Assembly: GCA_903898725.1 (NCBI GenBank)
Contig: CAIUGQ010000345.1
Span: 1-20,653 of the forward strand
DNA: 20,653 bases
DNA from: an uncultured Burkholderiales bacterium
Lineage (GTDB): Bacteria; Pseudomonadota; Gammaproteobacteria; Burkholderiales; Burkholderiaceae_E
Direction of reading: 5' to 3'
Shown here: positions 1 to 7,447 of the stretch, piece after piece
Numbering within the stretch: the stretch's first letter is position 1
Layout: every line of letters starts with the position of its first letter
Notes under the pieces: model-generated
Database searches by the model: none
The model's input: the letters and a program-made list of their open reading frames with translations, nothing else
What the model was told of the DNA's origin: nothing
Program-made: the position numbers and the translations under genes

Positions 1-30
1 CAGGTCTGATGTGGATCGGTGGCGCGGCCC

Positions 31-1050
31 TCAATCGGGCCTCATGCCGGTGGCCCGCGCGACCTGCGTCCACTTGTCGACCTCGGCGGCGATGAACGCG
101 CCGAACTGCTCGGGCGTGCCGCCGGACACGAAGGTGCCGCCGGCCTCCAGCGGGGCACGCACCTCGGGCAGGGCGAGCACCGCGTTCGCATCGCGATTGA
201 CCTTCGCGACCACCTCGGCGGGCAGCCCCGCGGGCCCCACGAGCCCGAACCAGGCATAGCCGTCGACCGCAGGGAAGCCGGCCTCGGCGAGCGTCGGCGC
301 ATCCGGCACGGCGGGGAACCGGCGGTCGGAGGACACCGCCAGCAGTCGCAGGCGGCCCGACTCGAAATGCGGCTTCATCACCGTCAGGCCGGTGACGCCG
401 ACATCGACGCGCGCGGCCACCGTCTCGACCGCGAGCGGCGCATCCCCCTTCATCGGCAGATGCTCGAGCTTCGCCCCGGTCTTCCAGTTCCACAGCTCGA
501 TGACCATGTGCGGGCCGCTGCCGTTGCCGGGGGAGCCGGCGAACAGCTTGCCCGGCTGCGCGCGCGCCACCTCGGCCAGATCGCGCAGCGTGCGGAACGG
601 CGAGGCGGCCGGCACCCAGAAGCCGACCGGCGAGACGGTCGTCCGCATGATCGGGGTGAAGTCCCGCAGGGTGTCGTACGGCAGCTTGCCGTCGTAGAGG
701 CCCGGATTGGCGCCGTGCGGGGCGGCCGCCAGCATCAGGTGGTAGCCGTCCGGCGCGGCACGCGCCAGTTCCTGGGTCGCGATGCGGTTGTTGGCGCCGG
801 GCTTGTTCTCGACGTAGACGCGCTGGTTCCACATGTCCGAGAGCCGTGCGGCCAGCGTGCGCGCGACCGCGTCGTTCGAGCCGCCCGCCGGATACGGCGA
901 GACGATCTTCACCGGCTTCGCGGGCCAGGCCGGCCCCGACTGCGCCTGGGCACTGCGCGGCCACGCACCGGAGGCCGCGGCCCCCACCCAGGCGGCCCCC
1001 AGCGCCGCCCCCGACCGCAGCCACGCGCGACGCGGCACGGCGGGGCTCAT
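31..1050 (-). CDS. Bug/TctC-family tripartite tricarboxylate transporter substrate-binding protein
   Basis: This 339-residue protein has the usual length of a Bug (Bordetella uptake gene) periplasmic receptor, a family that binds small carboxylates and related solutes. Residues 1-36 look like a signal peptide with a twin-arginine-like start (PRRAWL, residues 6-11), a hydrophobic core and an AQA cleavage site at 34-36. The mature start (WPAKPVKIVSPYPAGGSND) and the following ENKPGA, APDGY and P.LAEAGFP segments are standard Bug landmarks. One oddity is GANN where most Bug proteins have GAGG, in the loop that normally contacts the ligand. The ATG at 1050 overlaps the stop of the upstream flavoprotein gene by 4 bases, so the two are translationally coupled. 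No TctA/TctB membrane partners are in view; orphan Bug receptors are common in Burkholderiales. Family call is firm; ligand unknown. Confidence 0.93.
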   Translation of the reverse strand: MSPAVPRRAWLRSGAALGAAWVGAAASGAWPRSAQAQSGPAWPAKPVKIVSPYPAGGSNDAVARTLAARLSDMWNQRVYVENKPGANNRIATQELARAAPDGYHLMLAAAPHGANPGLYDGKLPYDTLRDFTPIMRTTVSPVGFWVPAASPFRTLRDLAEVARAQPGKLFAGSPGNGSGPHMVIELWNWKTGAKLEHLPMKGDAPLAVETVAARVDVGVTGLTVMKPHFESGRLRLLAVSSDRRFPAVPDAPTLAEAGFPAVDGYAWFGLVGPAGLPAEVVAKVNRDANAVLALPEVRAPLEAGGTFVSGGTPEQFGAFIAAEVDKWTQVARATGMRPD

Positions 1051-2207
1051 CGCGCACCTCCGGTCAGCGCCGTCACCGCAGCGAGTGCGGCGAGCGTCTG
1101 CGTCACGAGCTGCGCGTAGACCTCGGCGACCGGACGGCGCTCGCGGATCCACGCCACCCCCTGCCCCACCGCGTAGTGCATCAGAGGCTCGATCTCGTGA
1201 TCGTCGATGGCGCCCAGCAGGTCGCCGACCAGCATGTCCTGATGGGGCATCGCGAGCGGACGCGGCGCGTCCGGTGCCGACCACTCCTCGCTCCACGCCG
1301 AGCGCAGCTGACGGAAGGTCTTGCCGCTCTCGGAGCGGGTGACCACCGTGTCGTCGCTGCCGGCGGCGATCAGCTTCTTGAGCAGCAGCGGGTGGATCGC
1401 ATACTCCTCCGTGGCGAGCCACAGGCTGCCCGTCCAGGCGCCCTGCGCGCCGAGCGCGAGGCCGGCGGCGACGTGGCGGCCGGTCATCACGCCGCCGGCG
1501 GCCAGCACCGGCACGTCGCCGGCCGCCTCGACCACCTGCGGCACCAGCGAGAAGGTGCCGATGGGGCCGGTGTGCGCGGCCGAGTCGTGACCCTGCGCGA
1601 CCAGCAGGTCGGCGCCCGAGTCGATCGCACGGCGGGCGTGCTTCGGCGAGCCGCAGAGCGCCACGATCCGCTTGCCCCGGCGCTTGCAGCGCTCGACGAA
1701 GTCGGCGGGCATGCCGATGCCGCAGGCGACCAGGTCGACGTCGGACTCGAGCACCGCGTCCATCTGCCCGCGGGCGATCTCGTTGGAGCGCAGGAAGCGC
1801 GTGCGCATGCCGCGCCGCTTCGGCGGGGGCACCCCGTACTTCTCGTAGAGCCCGCGCACGAAGGCCTTGTGGCGCTCGGGCAGTTCGCGCTCGATCGCCT
1901 CGGGGTCGTCGTCCTCGGGCATGCCGGGCGGCAGCACCAGGTTCACGCCGATCGGCGTGTCGCCGGCGAGCCGGCGCAGCTCGGCGAGCTCGTCGCGGAT
2001 CTCCTGGGGCGTGCGGCGCGTGGCGCCATAGGTACCGAGCCCGCCGCAGCGCGAGACCGCGGCCGCGACCGGAATCGAGTGCGAGAACGCGAAGATCGGC
2101 TGGCGCAGGCCGAACAGGGCACACACCGGCGTGTCGATCGCCGGTGCGGGCGATGCGGACATGCCGCTGCCGGTCGTCCCCGGCGGCTCGGAACGAATCG
2201 TCTCCAC
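1047..2207 (-). CDS. NPD/nitronate monooxygenase-family FMN flavoprotein
   Basis: This 386-residue TIM-barrel flavoprotein belongs to the 2-nitropropane dioxygenase/nitronate monooxygenase superfamily. Visible family motifs are AQGHDSAAHTG at 204-214 (the AQG..AGGH.G signature containing the active-site His, H212), the phosphate-binding AAGGV at 236-240 and GAQGAWTGSLWLAT at 253-266. The N-terminal substrate side starts with PIFAFSH at 37-43. Members either oxidise alkyl nitronates or act as flavin reductases on CoA thioesters (IpdC of steroid catabolism is in this superfamily), so the neighbouring acyl-CoA genes make the second role worth considering. The GTG at 2207 is chosen because a strong GGAGGAGGT lies just upstream at 2211-2219; an ATG sixteen codons in (2162) has no comparable site. 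It is divergent from the GntR gene and shares its operator. Confidence 0.88.
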   Translation of the reverse strand: METIRSEPPGTTGSGMSASPAPAIDTPVCALFGLRQPIFAFSHSIPVAAAVSRCGGLGTYGATRRTPQEIRDELAELRRLAGDTPIGVNLVLPPGMPEDDDPEAIERELPERHKAFVRGLYEKYGVPPPKRRGMRTRFLRSNEIARGQMDAVLESDVDLVACGIGMPADFVERCKRRGKRIVALCGSPKHARRAIDSGADLLVAQGHDSAAHTGPIGTFSLVPQVVEAAGDVPVLAAGGVMTGRHVAAGLALGAQGAWTGSLWLATEEYAIHPLLLKKLIAAGSDDTVVTRSESGKTFRQLRSAWSEEWSAPDAPRPLAMPHQDMLVGDLLGAIDDHEIEPLMHYAVGQGVAWIRERRPVAEVYAQLVTQTLAALAAVTALTGGAR

Positions 2208-2235
2208 TTGACCTCCTCCAGTCCTGACCTATCAT
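2208..2235 (+). promoter_or_regulatory. candidate sigma-70 promoter of the gntR operon
   Basis: TTGACC at 2208-2213 (five of six consensus bases) and TATCAT at 2230-2235 (five of six) are separated by 16 bases. Transcription would start near 2242, about 20-30 bases before the gntR start codon. The -35 box abuts the start codon of the divergent flavoprotein gene and overlaps its ribosome binding site region. Assigned by eye. Confidence 0.5.
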
Positions 2236-2242
2236 AATAGGT
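2227..2242. promoter_or_regulatory. 16-bp operator palindrome, likely GntR-regulator site
   Basis: ACCTAT-CATA-ATAGGT is a perfect inverted repeat with 6-base arms and a 4-base centre, sitting in the only AT-rich patch of the 56-base divergent intergenic region. It covers both candidate -10 boxes, so one bound dimer of the adjacent GntR-UTRA protein could block both operons. The palindrome is seen directly; the binding partner is inferred from position. Confidence 0.62.
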
Positions 2243-2258
2243 TCGAATGCAGACGCAA
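2231..2258 (-). promoter_or_regulatory. candidate promoter of the divergent flavoprotein-Bug operon
   Basis: On the minus strand TATGAT (2236-2231, five of six bases) is preceded after 16 bases by TTGCGT (2258-2253, three of six). Transcription would start near 2224 and leave a leader just long enough for the GGAGGAGGT ribosome binding site at 2219-2211. The weak -35 makes the call tentative. Confidence 0.4.
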
Positions 2259-2263
2259 GCATA

Positions 2264-3025
2264 GTGGCTCAGATGGCCGACGCAAGCCCCCGTTCCGCAA
2301 GCCCGCCCGCCGGCGCGCCGGCGCCGCTGTTCGTGCAGGTGCGCGACGCGCTCCGCGCCGACATCCTGGGCGGTGCGGTCGGCCCCGGCGATCGCCTGCC
2401 CTCCGAGTCGGCCCTGATCGAGCGGTTCCGCGTGAGCCGCATCACCGTGCGCCAGGCGCTGGCCGAGCTGCAGTCGAGCGGCCTGGTGCAGACCGTCAAC
2501 GGCAAGGGCTCGTTCGTCACCCGGCCCGGTCGCGGCGAGGCGCACGGTCCGCTGGTCGGCGTGCTCGAGGCGATGCGAAAGCGCGGTCATCACGCGCGCG
2601 GCCGGCTGCTGTCGCACCGCACGGTCAAGGCGGACCGCCTCCGTGCGCGCGAACTCGATGTGCCCGTCGGCGCGCCGCTCGGCGCGGTGACCGTGCTGCG
2701 CTACCGCGACGAGGTGCCCTTCGTGATCGGCACGACGTGGTGCGCACCCGAGGTCGCCGAGCGCCTGGCCGCGCACGACCTGACCGACCTGGACGTGGCG
2801 ACGGCGATCGAGGCCGGGCTGGGGCTGCGCAGCGCCTCGACCCGGGTTCGCGTGCTCGCGACGCTGGCCGACGCGAAGCTCGCGCGCCGGCTCGACTACA
2901 CCCCGGGTGCCCCGGTGCTGCGGGTGCTCACGACCACGATCGGCTGGGACCAGCGGCCGATCGCCCACAGCGAGACGGACTGTCGCGCGGACATGATGGA
3001 CTACAGGGTCACGCTGCGCAGCTGA
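2264..3025 (+). CDS. GntR family transcriptional regulator, HutC/UTRA type
   Basis: The protein has an N-terminal winged helix of the GntR family at about residues 21-87, recognisable from PLFVQVRDALRADI, the G..LPSE.AL segment (43-51) and FRVSRITVRQALAEL (55-69). A wing with NGKGSFV (79-85) follows, and a UTRA effector domain fills about 95-250, ending in the usual HSETDCRADMMDY pattern. UTRA domains bind small metabolites and release the protein from its operator, so this is probably a substrate-responsive repressor of its own operon and of the divergent one. The GTG at 2264 gives 253 residues; an ATG at 2273 would give 250, and neither has a clear ribosome binding site, so the exact start is uncertain. 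Its stop is 24 bases before the crotonase gene. Confidence 0.9.
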   Translation: MAQMADASPRSASPPAGAPAPLFVQVRDALRADILGGAVGPGDRLPSESALIERFRVSRITVRQALAELQSSGLVQTVNGKGSFVTRPGRGEAHGPLVGVLEAMRKRGHHARGRLLSHRTVKADRLRARELDVPVGAPLGAVTVLRYRDEVPFVIGTTWCAPEVAERLAAHDLTDLDVATAIEAGLGLRSASTRVRVLATLADAKLARRLDYTPGAPVLRVLTTTIGWDQRPIAHSETDCRADMMDYRVTLRS

Positions 3026-3049
3026 CGCGGCGGACCGAAGGGAGATGCC

Positions 3050-3781
3050 ATGACGGGAACGGAATCGGCGGTGCTGCTGGAGCGCCACGAGGGCTGGGCG
3101 GAGATCGTGCTGAACCGGCCCGATCGTCGCAACGCGATCGACGGCGCGCTCGCCGACGGGCTGCTCGAGGCGCTCGCCGCCGTGCAGGCCGACGCCACGT
3201 TGCGCGCCGTGGTGCTGCGCGGTGCGGGCGGCGCGTTCTGCTCGGGGCTCGACCTCAAGGCCTTCGGCGCGACGCCGCAGCTGGCCTGGGTGCCGGGCTT
3301 CGGCGTGCACTGGCGCTCGGTGCACGTGGCGCTCGCCTCGCTGCGCCCGGTGCTGCTGGTGGCGCTCGAGCGCTTCGCGATCAACGGCGGCGCCGCACTC
3401 GTGCTCGCCGGCGACCTCGCGGTCTGCGGCGAGGGCGCGTTCCTGCAGATCGCCGAGATCCGGCTCGGCATGGCCGCACCGAACAACCTCGCCTGGCTGC
3501 GGCTGCGCCATCCCGAATCGGTGGCGGCGCGCCTGGCGCTCACCGGCGACAAGGTGGGCGCGGCCGAGCTGCTCGCGCTCGGGGTGGTGAACGAGGTGGT
3601 CGCCGACGACGCGGTGCTGTCGCGCTGCCGGGCGCGCGCCGCCGAGATCGCGAGCTTCCCGGCCGCCGGCGTCGCCGCGATCAAGCCGGCGCTGCGCGCG
3701 GCCTGGATGGGCACCTCGCCCGAAGCCTGGTTCGCTTCCTTCGCCGCCGCGCCGGGGGCGACCCTGCCGCCGCGCACCTGA
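3050..3781 (+). CDS. enoyl-CoA hydratase/isomerase (crotonase) family protein
   Basis: At 243 residues this is a compact crotonase-fold protein. The first oxyanion-hole segment is GAFCSGLDLKAFG (61-73) and the second is INGGAALVLAGDL (111-123); LQIAEIRLGMAAPNN (132-146) carries the second catalytic position. Compared with classical enoyl-CoA hydratase, the glutamate in that last segment is kept (E136, the E164 position of rat mitochondrial hydratase) while the other is Ala (A116, the E144 position). One-glutamate crotonases are often isomerases, hydrolases or other variants, so plain hydratase activity should not be assumed. AAGGGAG at 3038-3044 is a good ribosome binding site 5 bases before the ATG. 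It lies between the GntR gene and the acyl-CoA dehydrogenases in the same direction. Confidence 0.9.
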   Translation: MTGTESAVLLERHEGWAEIVLNRPDRRNAIDGALADGLLEALAAVQADATLRAVVLRGAGGAFCSGLDLKAFGATPQLAWVPGFGVHWRSVHVALASLRPVLLVALERFAINGGAALVLAGDLAVCGEGAFLQIAEIRLGMAAPNNLAWLRLRHPESVAARLALTGDKVGAAELLALGVVNEVVADDAVLSRCRARAAEIASFPAAGVAAIKPALRAAWMGTSPEAWFASFAAAPGATLPPRT

Positions 3782-3794
3782 GCCGAACCCCACG

Positions 3795-5021
3795 ATGACC
3801 ACCGCTTCGAAACCCTCTTCGACGACGCCGCCCGGCGTCGCCTCGGGCGGCCGCCGGCCGCGCCTGCCCGCCGCCGAACTCGACGCGCTCTGCGCGCGCG
3901 TGCGGACCTTCATCGACGAGGTGGTGATCCCGCGCGAGGATCTCGCGCGCGGCCACGACATCGCCTGGCTCGACGCCGTCACGCGCGCGCTGCGCGCCGA
4001 GGCCGCCGCCCGCGGCCTGCTCGCCCCGCAGCTCCCGATCGAGGCCGGTGGACTGGGCCTGTGCTGGCAGGACTGCGCGCGCGTGTTCGAGGTCTGCGGG
4101 CGCAGCGTGCTGGGCGCAGGCGCGCTCGGCTGCCAGGCCCCCGACCAGCCGAACATCGACACGCTGATGCACCTGGCTGCGCCCTCGCAGCGCGAGCGCT
4201 GGCTCGAGCCGCTGATGGCGGGCGAGATCCGCTCGGCGTTCGCGATGACCGAGCCCGCACCAGGCGTCGGCTCCGACCCGCGCATGCTCTCGACGCGCGC
4301 GCGGCGCGACGGCGACGACTGGGTGCTCGACGGCCACAAGTGGTTCGCCTCCGGCGCGGTGGGCGCGGCCTTCGCGATCGTCGTCGCGCGCAGCGACGAG
4401 GGGGCGAGCTGGTTCATCGTCGACACCGCCAACCCCGGCTGGACGCTGGTGCGCGACATCCCCTCGATCGACAGCTTCGCGCCCGGCGGCCACGGCGAGG
4501 TGCTGCTGCGCGAGTGCCGCGTGCCCGCCGATGCGCTGATCGGCGAGGCCGGCCGCGGCTTCGACTACGCGCAGATGCGCCTGGAGGGCGCGCGGCTGTT
4601 CCACTGCATGCGCGGCATCGGCCTGGCCGCGCGCGCGATCGAGATCGCACAGGGCTATGCCGCGCGCCGCGACTCGTTCGGCGCGAAGCTCTCCGAGCAC
4701 CAGCAGATCCAGGCGATGGTGGCGGACGCGCACATCGACCTGTACGCATGCCGGCTGATGACCGCCGACGTCGCGCGCCGCCTCGACGAGGGCGAGTCGA
4801 TCCGCCACCAATCCTCGATGGCGAAGGTGTTCGTCTCCGAGGCGCTCAACCGGGTCGCCGACCGGGCCTGCCAGATGACCGGCGCCTTCGGCATGTGCAC
4901 CGACGAGCCGCTGGCGATGATCGCGCAGCGGTTGCGCCCGTTCCGCATCTACGACGGTGCATCCGAGGTACACCGCGCGGCCATCGGCAAGCGGGTCTTC
5001 CAGCGAGGGAGTGCGGCATGA
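3795..5021 (+). CDS. acyl-CoA dehydrogenase, ACAD10/11-like
   Basis: This 408-residue flavoprotein has the three-part acyl-CoA dehydrogenase fold. The FAD/substrate motif is FAMTEPAPGVGSDP (149-162), the beta domain has DGHKWFASGA (179-188), and the C-terminal helical domain carries RRDSFGAKLSEHQQIQ and QMTGAFGM. The C-terminal catalytic segment is YDGASEVHR (386-394), with Asp387 where medium-chain acyl-CoA dehydrogenase has its Glu base. DG..EVH is the arrangement of the ACAD10/ACAD11 group rather than of classical short- and medium-chain enzymes. The N-terminal 25 residues are Pro/Ser-rich and may be a poorly conserved extension. The gene follows the crotonase by 13 bases and overlaps the next dehydrogenase by 4. 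It would introduce a 2,3 double bond in an acyl-CoA and pass electrons to ETF. Confidence 0.93.
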   Translation: MTTASKPSSTTPPGVASGGRRPRLPAAELDALCARVRTFIDEVVIPREDLARGHDIAWLDAVTRALRAEAAARGLLAPQLPIEAGGLGLCWQDCARVFEVCGRSVLGAGALGCQAPDQPNIDTLMHLAAPSQRERWLEPLMAGEIRSAFAMTEPAPGVGSDPRMLSTRARRDGDDWVLDGHKWFASGAVGAAFAIVVARSDEGASWFIVDTANPGWTLVRDIPSIDSFAPGGHGEVLLRECRVPADALIGEAGRGFDYAQMRLEGARLFHCMRGIGLAARAIEIAQGYAARRDSFGAKLSEHQQIQAMVADAHIDLYACRLMTADVARRLDEGESIRHQSSMAKVFVSEALNRVADRACQMTGAFGMCTDEPLAMIAQRLRPFRIYDGASEVHRAAIGKRVFQRGSAA

Positions 5022-6238
5022 CGGCCGACGTGAACATGGACACCTTCCGCGCCGAGGTGCGCGCCTTCGTGGCCGAGCGGCTGCCGGTGAACGTGCGCGA
5101 GAAGGTGCGTCTGGGCATCGAGCCGGACAAGGCCGACACGCTCGCCTGGGAGGGCGCGCTGCGCGACCGCGGCTGGCTGGTCCCGCACTGGCCGCTCGAG
5201 TGGGGCGGCACCGGCTGGAGCCCGGCGCAGCGCGCGGTGTTCCAGGAGGAGCTGGTGCTCGGCCACGCCCCCGAGCTCGGCGGCCTGACCTTCGAGATGA
5301 TCGGGCCGGTGCTGATCCGCTTCGGCGACGAGGTACAGAAGCGCACCTTCCTGCCGAAGATGGTCTCGCTCGAGCACATCTGGTGCCAGGGCTATTCGGA
5401 GCCCGAGGCGGGCTCCGACCTGGCCTCGCTGCGGACCCGTGCGGTGCGCACTCGGGACGCCGACGGCAGCGAGCACTACGTCGTCGACGGCAGCAAGATC
5501 TGGACCTCGTCGGCCCACCATGCCAACTGGATCTTCTGCCTCGTGCGCACCGATGCCGAGGCCCGCGCGCAGGAGGGCATCAGCTTCCTGCTGATCGACA
5601 TGAAGACGCCCGGCGTCACGCTGCGGCCGATCATCGGCATCCATGGCTGGCACCTGTTCAACCAGGTCTTCCTCGACGGCGTGAAGGTGCCGGTCGAGAA
5701 CCGCGTCGGCGAGGAGAACCAGGGCTGGACGATCGCCAAGTCGCTGCTCGAGTTCGAACGGCTGAACCTCGCGCGGGTGGCCGAGAACCGGCGCCGCCTG
5801 GCCAAGGTCCGGGCGATCGGCGAGCAGGTCCGCGAGGCCGGCGTGCCGCTGTTCGCACGCCCATGGTTCCGGCGGCGCTTCGCCGAGCTCGACGTGCGGC
5901 TCGAGGCGCTGGCCGCGACCGTCATGCGCTTTCGGCTGCAGGCGGATGCGGGCCGGCGTCTCGGCCCCGAGACCGGCCTGCTCAAGCTCACCGGCAGCCG
6001 CCTCATCCAGGACATCGAGAACCTGGCGGTCGATGCGCTCGGCCCGCAGACGCTGGCCTGGGACGAGACGGCGCACTTCGAGCTGCCGGATCCCTCGGGG
6101 CCGCCACCGATCGTCGAGCGGCATCCGTATGCACCGGCCGCCTCGTCGCGCCGCTTCGTCACCCGCGGCTACACGATTGCCGGCGGCAGCAGCGAGATCC
6201 AGCACGAACTGCTGGCCAAGCAGGTGCTCGGCCTCTGA
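5018..6238 (+). CDS. acyl-CoA dehydrogenase, FadE large-subunit type
   Basis: This 406-residue enzyme starts at an ATG that overlaps the previous stop (ATGA), so the two are translationally coupled. Landmarks are WPLEWGGTGWSPAQ (58-71), the FAD-motif stretch WCQGYSEPEAGSDLASLRT (122-140), DGSKIWTSSAHHA and the C-terminal GGSSEIQ (389-395). The canonical C-terminal glutamate base of MCAD is Gly389 here. This AGG.SEIQ ending is typical of one subunit of the two-gene dehydrogenases that build alpha2beta2 heterotetramers, as described for steroid side-chain and ring degradation. The next gene, 13 bases downstream, has the features of the partner subunit. A heteromer is inferred; the family assignment is secure. 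Substrate chain or ring type cannot be read from sequence. Confidence 0.94.
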   Translation: MTADVNMDTFRAEVRAFVAERLPVNVREKVRLGIEPDKADTLAWEGALRDRGWLVPHWPLEWGGTGWSPAQRAVFQEELVLGHAPELGGLTFEMIGPVLIRFGDEVQKRTFLPKMVSLEHIWCQGYSEPEAGSDLASLRTRAVRTRDADGSEHYVVDGSKIWTSSAHHANWIFCLVRTDAEARAQEGISFLLIDMKTPGVTLRPIIGIHGWHLFNQVFLDGVKVPVENRVGEENQGWTIAKSLLEFERLNLARVAENRRRLAKVRAIGEQVREAGVPLFARPWFRRRFAELDVRLEALAATVMRFRLQADAGRRLGPETGLLKLTGSRLIQDIENLAVDALGPQTLAWDETAHFELPDPSGPPPIVERHPYAPAASSRRFVTRGYTIAGGSSEIQHELLAKQVLGL

Positions 6239-6251
6239 TGGGACACGGACG

Positions 6252-7415
6252 ATGAGCTTCGCCACCGATACCGACGCGCGCGACTCCGCCGAGCGCGCCA
6301 TGCTGCGTGATGCGGCGGCCCGATACGTCGAGCGGGACTGCACCTTCGAGGCGCGCCGCGCCGCGCTCGCCCTGCCCGAGGGCTTCTCGCGCGAGCGCTG
6401 GCGCGCCTTCGCCGAGATGGGCTGGCTCGCGCTCGGCCTGCCCGAGGACTGCGGCGGGCTCGGCGACGCCGGCGATGCCGAGGTGGTCGCGCATGCGCTC
6501 GGCCGCGCGCTCGCGGTCGAGCCCTGGCTGGCCAACGTCGGGCTGGCCGCGCCGCTGCTCGCCGGACTGCGCCGCGGGGCGGAGGGTGCGGCGGACGCCG
6601 ACCGCTGCGCCGGGCTGCTCGAGTCGCTCGCGCAGGGCGAGCGCCTGCTGGCCGTCGCCGCGTGGGAACCGCAGGGCCGCCACGATGTCTTCGACATCGA
6701 GACCCGCGCCCGACGCGACGGCGAAGGCTGGTTGCTCGACGGCGTCAAGACGCTGGTGCTCGGCGGCGGCGCGGCCGACGTGCTGCTGGTGGCGGCCCGC
6801 GAGTCCGGCACCTCGCGCGAGGCCGGCGGCATCGGCGTCTTCGAGGTACCCGCCGATGCGCCCGGCCTGACCCGGCGCGCCTGGCCGACCTACGACGGCC
6901 GCCAGACCGCCGACCTCCGGCTCGACGCGGTCCGCCTGCCGGCAGCCGCGCGGCTCGGCGCGCCGGGCGACGCCTGGCCGACGCTCGAGCGCGCCGTCGA
7001 CACCGCGACCGCGCTCGCCTGCGCCGAGGCGGTGGGCGCGATGCAGGCGGTGCTGGAGACGACCCGGGCCTACCTGCAGCAGCGGCGCCAGTTCGGCCGG
7101 CCGCTCGCCGCCAACCAGGTGCTGCGGCACCGCCTGGTCGACCTGTATGCCGACATCGAGCAGGCGCGGGCGATCTCGGGCGCCGCCGTGATGCAGCTCG
7201 ACGCGGCCCCCGCCGTCCGGCGCCGCGCGGTCTCGCTCGCGAAGGCATTCGTCAGCCCCGCCGCGCGCCGCTGCGGCGAGGAAGGCATCCAGCTGCACGG
7301 CGCGATCGGGATGACCGACGAGGTCCTGATCGGGCACCTCGCGAAGCGCCTCGTGGGCTTCGCGAACCTGCTCGGCGACGAGGCCTGGCACCTCGAAAGG
7401 CTGGCAGAGGCATAG
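6252..7415 (+). CDS. acyl-CoA dehydrogenase, likely partner subunit
   Basis: This 387-residue protein is a diverged acyl-CoA dehydrogenase. It has the N-terminal FAEMGWLALGLPEDCGGLG segment, a beta domain with WLLDGVKTLVLGGGAAD, the conserved QRRQFGRPLAANQ motif and EEGIQLHGAIGMTDE near the C-terminus. It has no TEP..GSD flavin motif: AVAAWEPQGRHD stands in its place. The C-terminal base segment (YEG or GGT/EIQ) is also missing, and the protein ends in HLAKRLVGFANLLGDEAWHL. Such proteins usually work only as the second half of a heteromeric dehydrogenase, so pairing with the 406-residue enzyme directly upstream is expected. The gap is 13 bases and no strong ribosome binding site is seen, which suits coupling to the upstream gene. 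Confidence 0.9.
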   Translation: MSFATDTDARDSAERAMLRDAAARYVERDCTFEARRAALALPEGFSRERWRAFAEMGWLALGLPEDCGGLGDAGDAEVVAHALGRALAVEPWLANVGLAAPLLAGLRRGAEGAADADRCAGLLESLAQGERLLAVAAWEPQGRHDVFDIETRARRDGEGWLLDGVKTLVLGGGAADVLLVAARESGTSREAGGIGVFEVPADAPGLTRRAWPTYDGRQTADLRLDAVRLPAAARLGAPGDAWPTLERAVDTATALACAEAVGAMQAVLETTRAYLQQRRQFGRPLAANQVLRHRLVDLYADIEQARAISGAAVMQLDAAPAVRRRAVSLAKAFVSPAARRCGEEGIQLHGAIGMTDEVLIGHLAKRLVGFANLLGDEAWHLERLAEA

Positions 7416-7447
7416 ACTCGGGAACCTGTCCACGAGGCGCCGACCCG

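Noticed and set aside
1051..2262. N-terminal extension of the Bug protein frame up to 2262
   Set aside because: The upstream part is out-of-frame shadow of the flavoprotein gene. The signal peptide and ATGA coupling fix the start at 1050.
1943..4459. Very long minus-strand open frame (838 codons) across gntR, crotonase and part of the first dehydrogenase
   Set aside because: It lies antisense to genes with clear family motifs and has low-complexity Arg/Ala/Pro/Ser composition. Long stop-free antisense frames are expected at this GC content.
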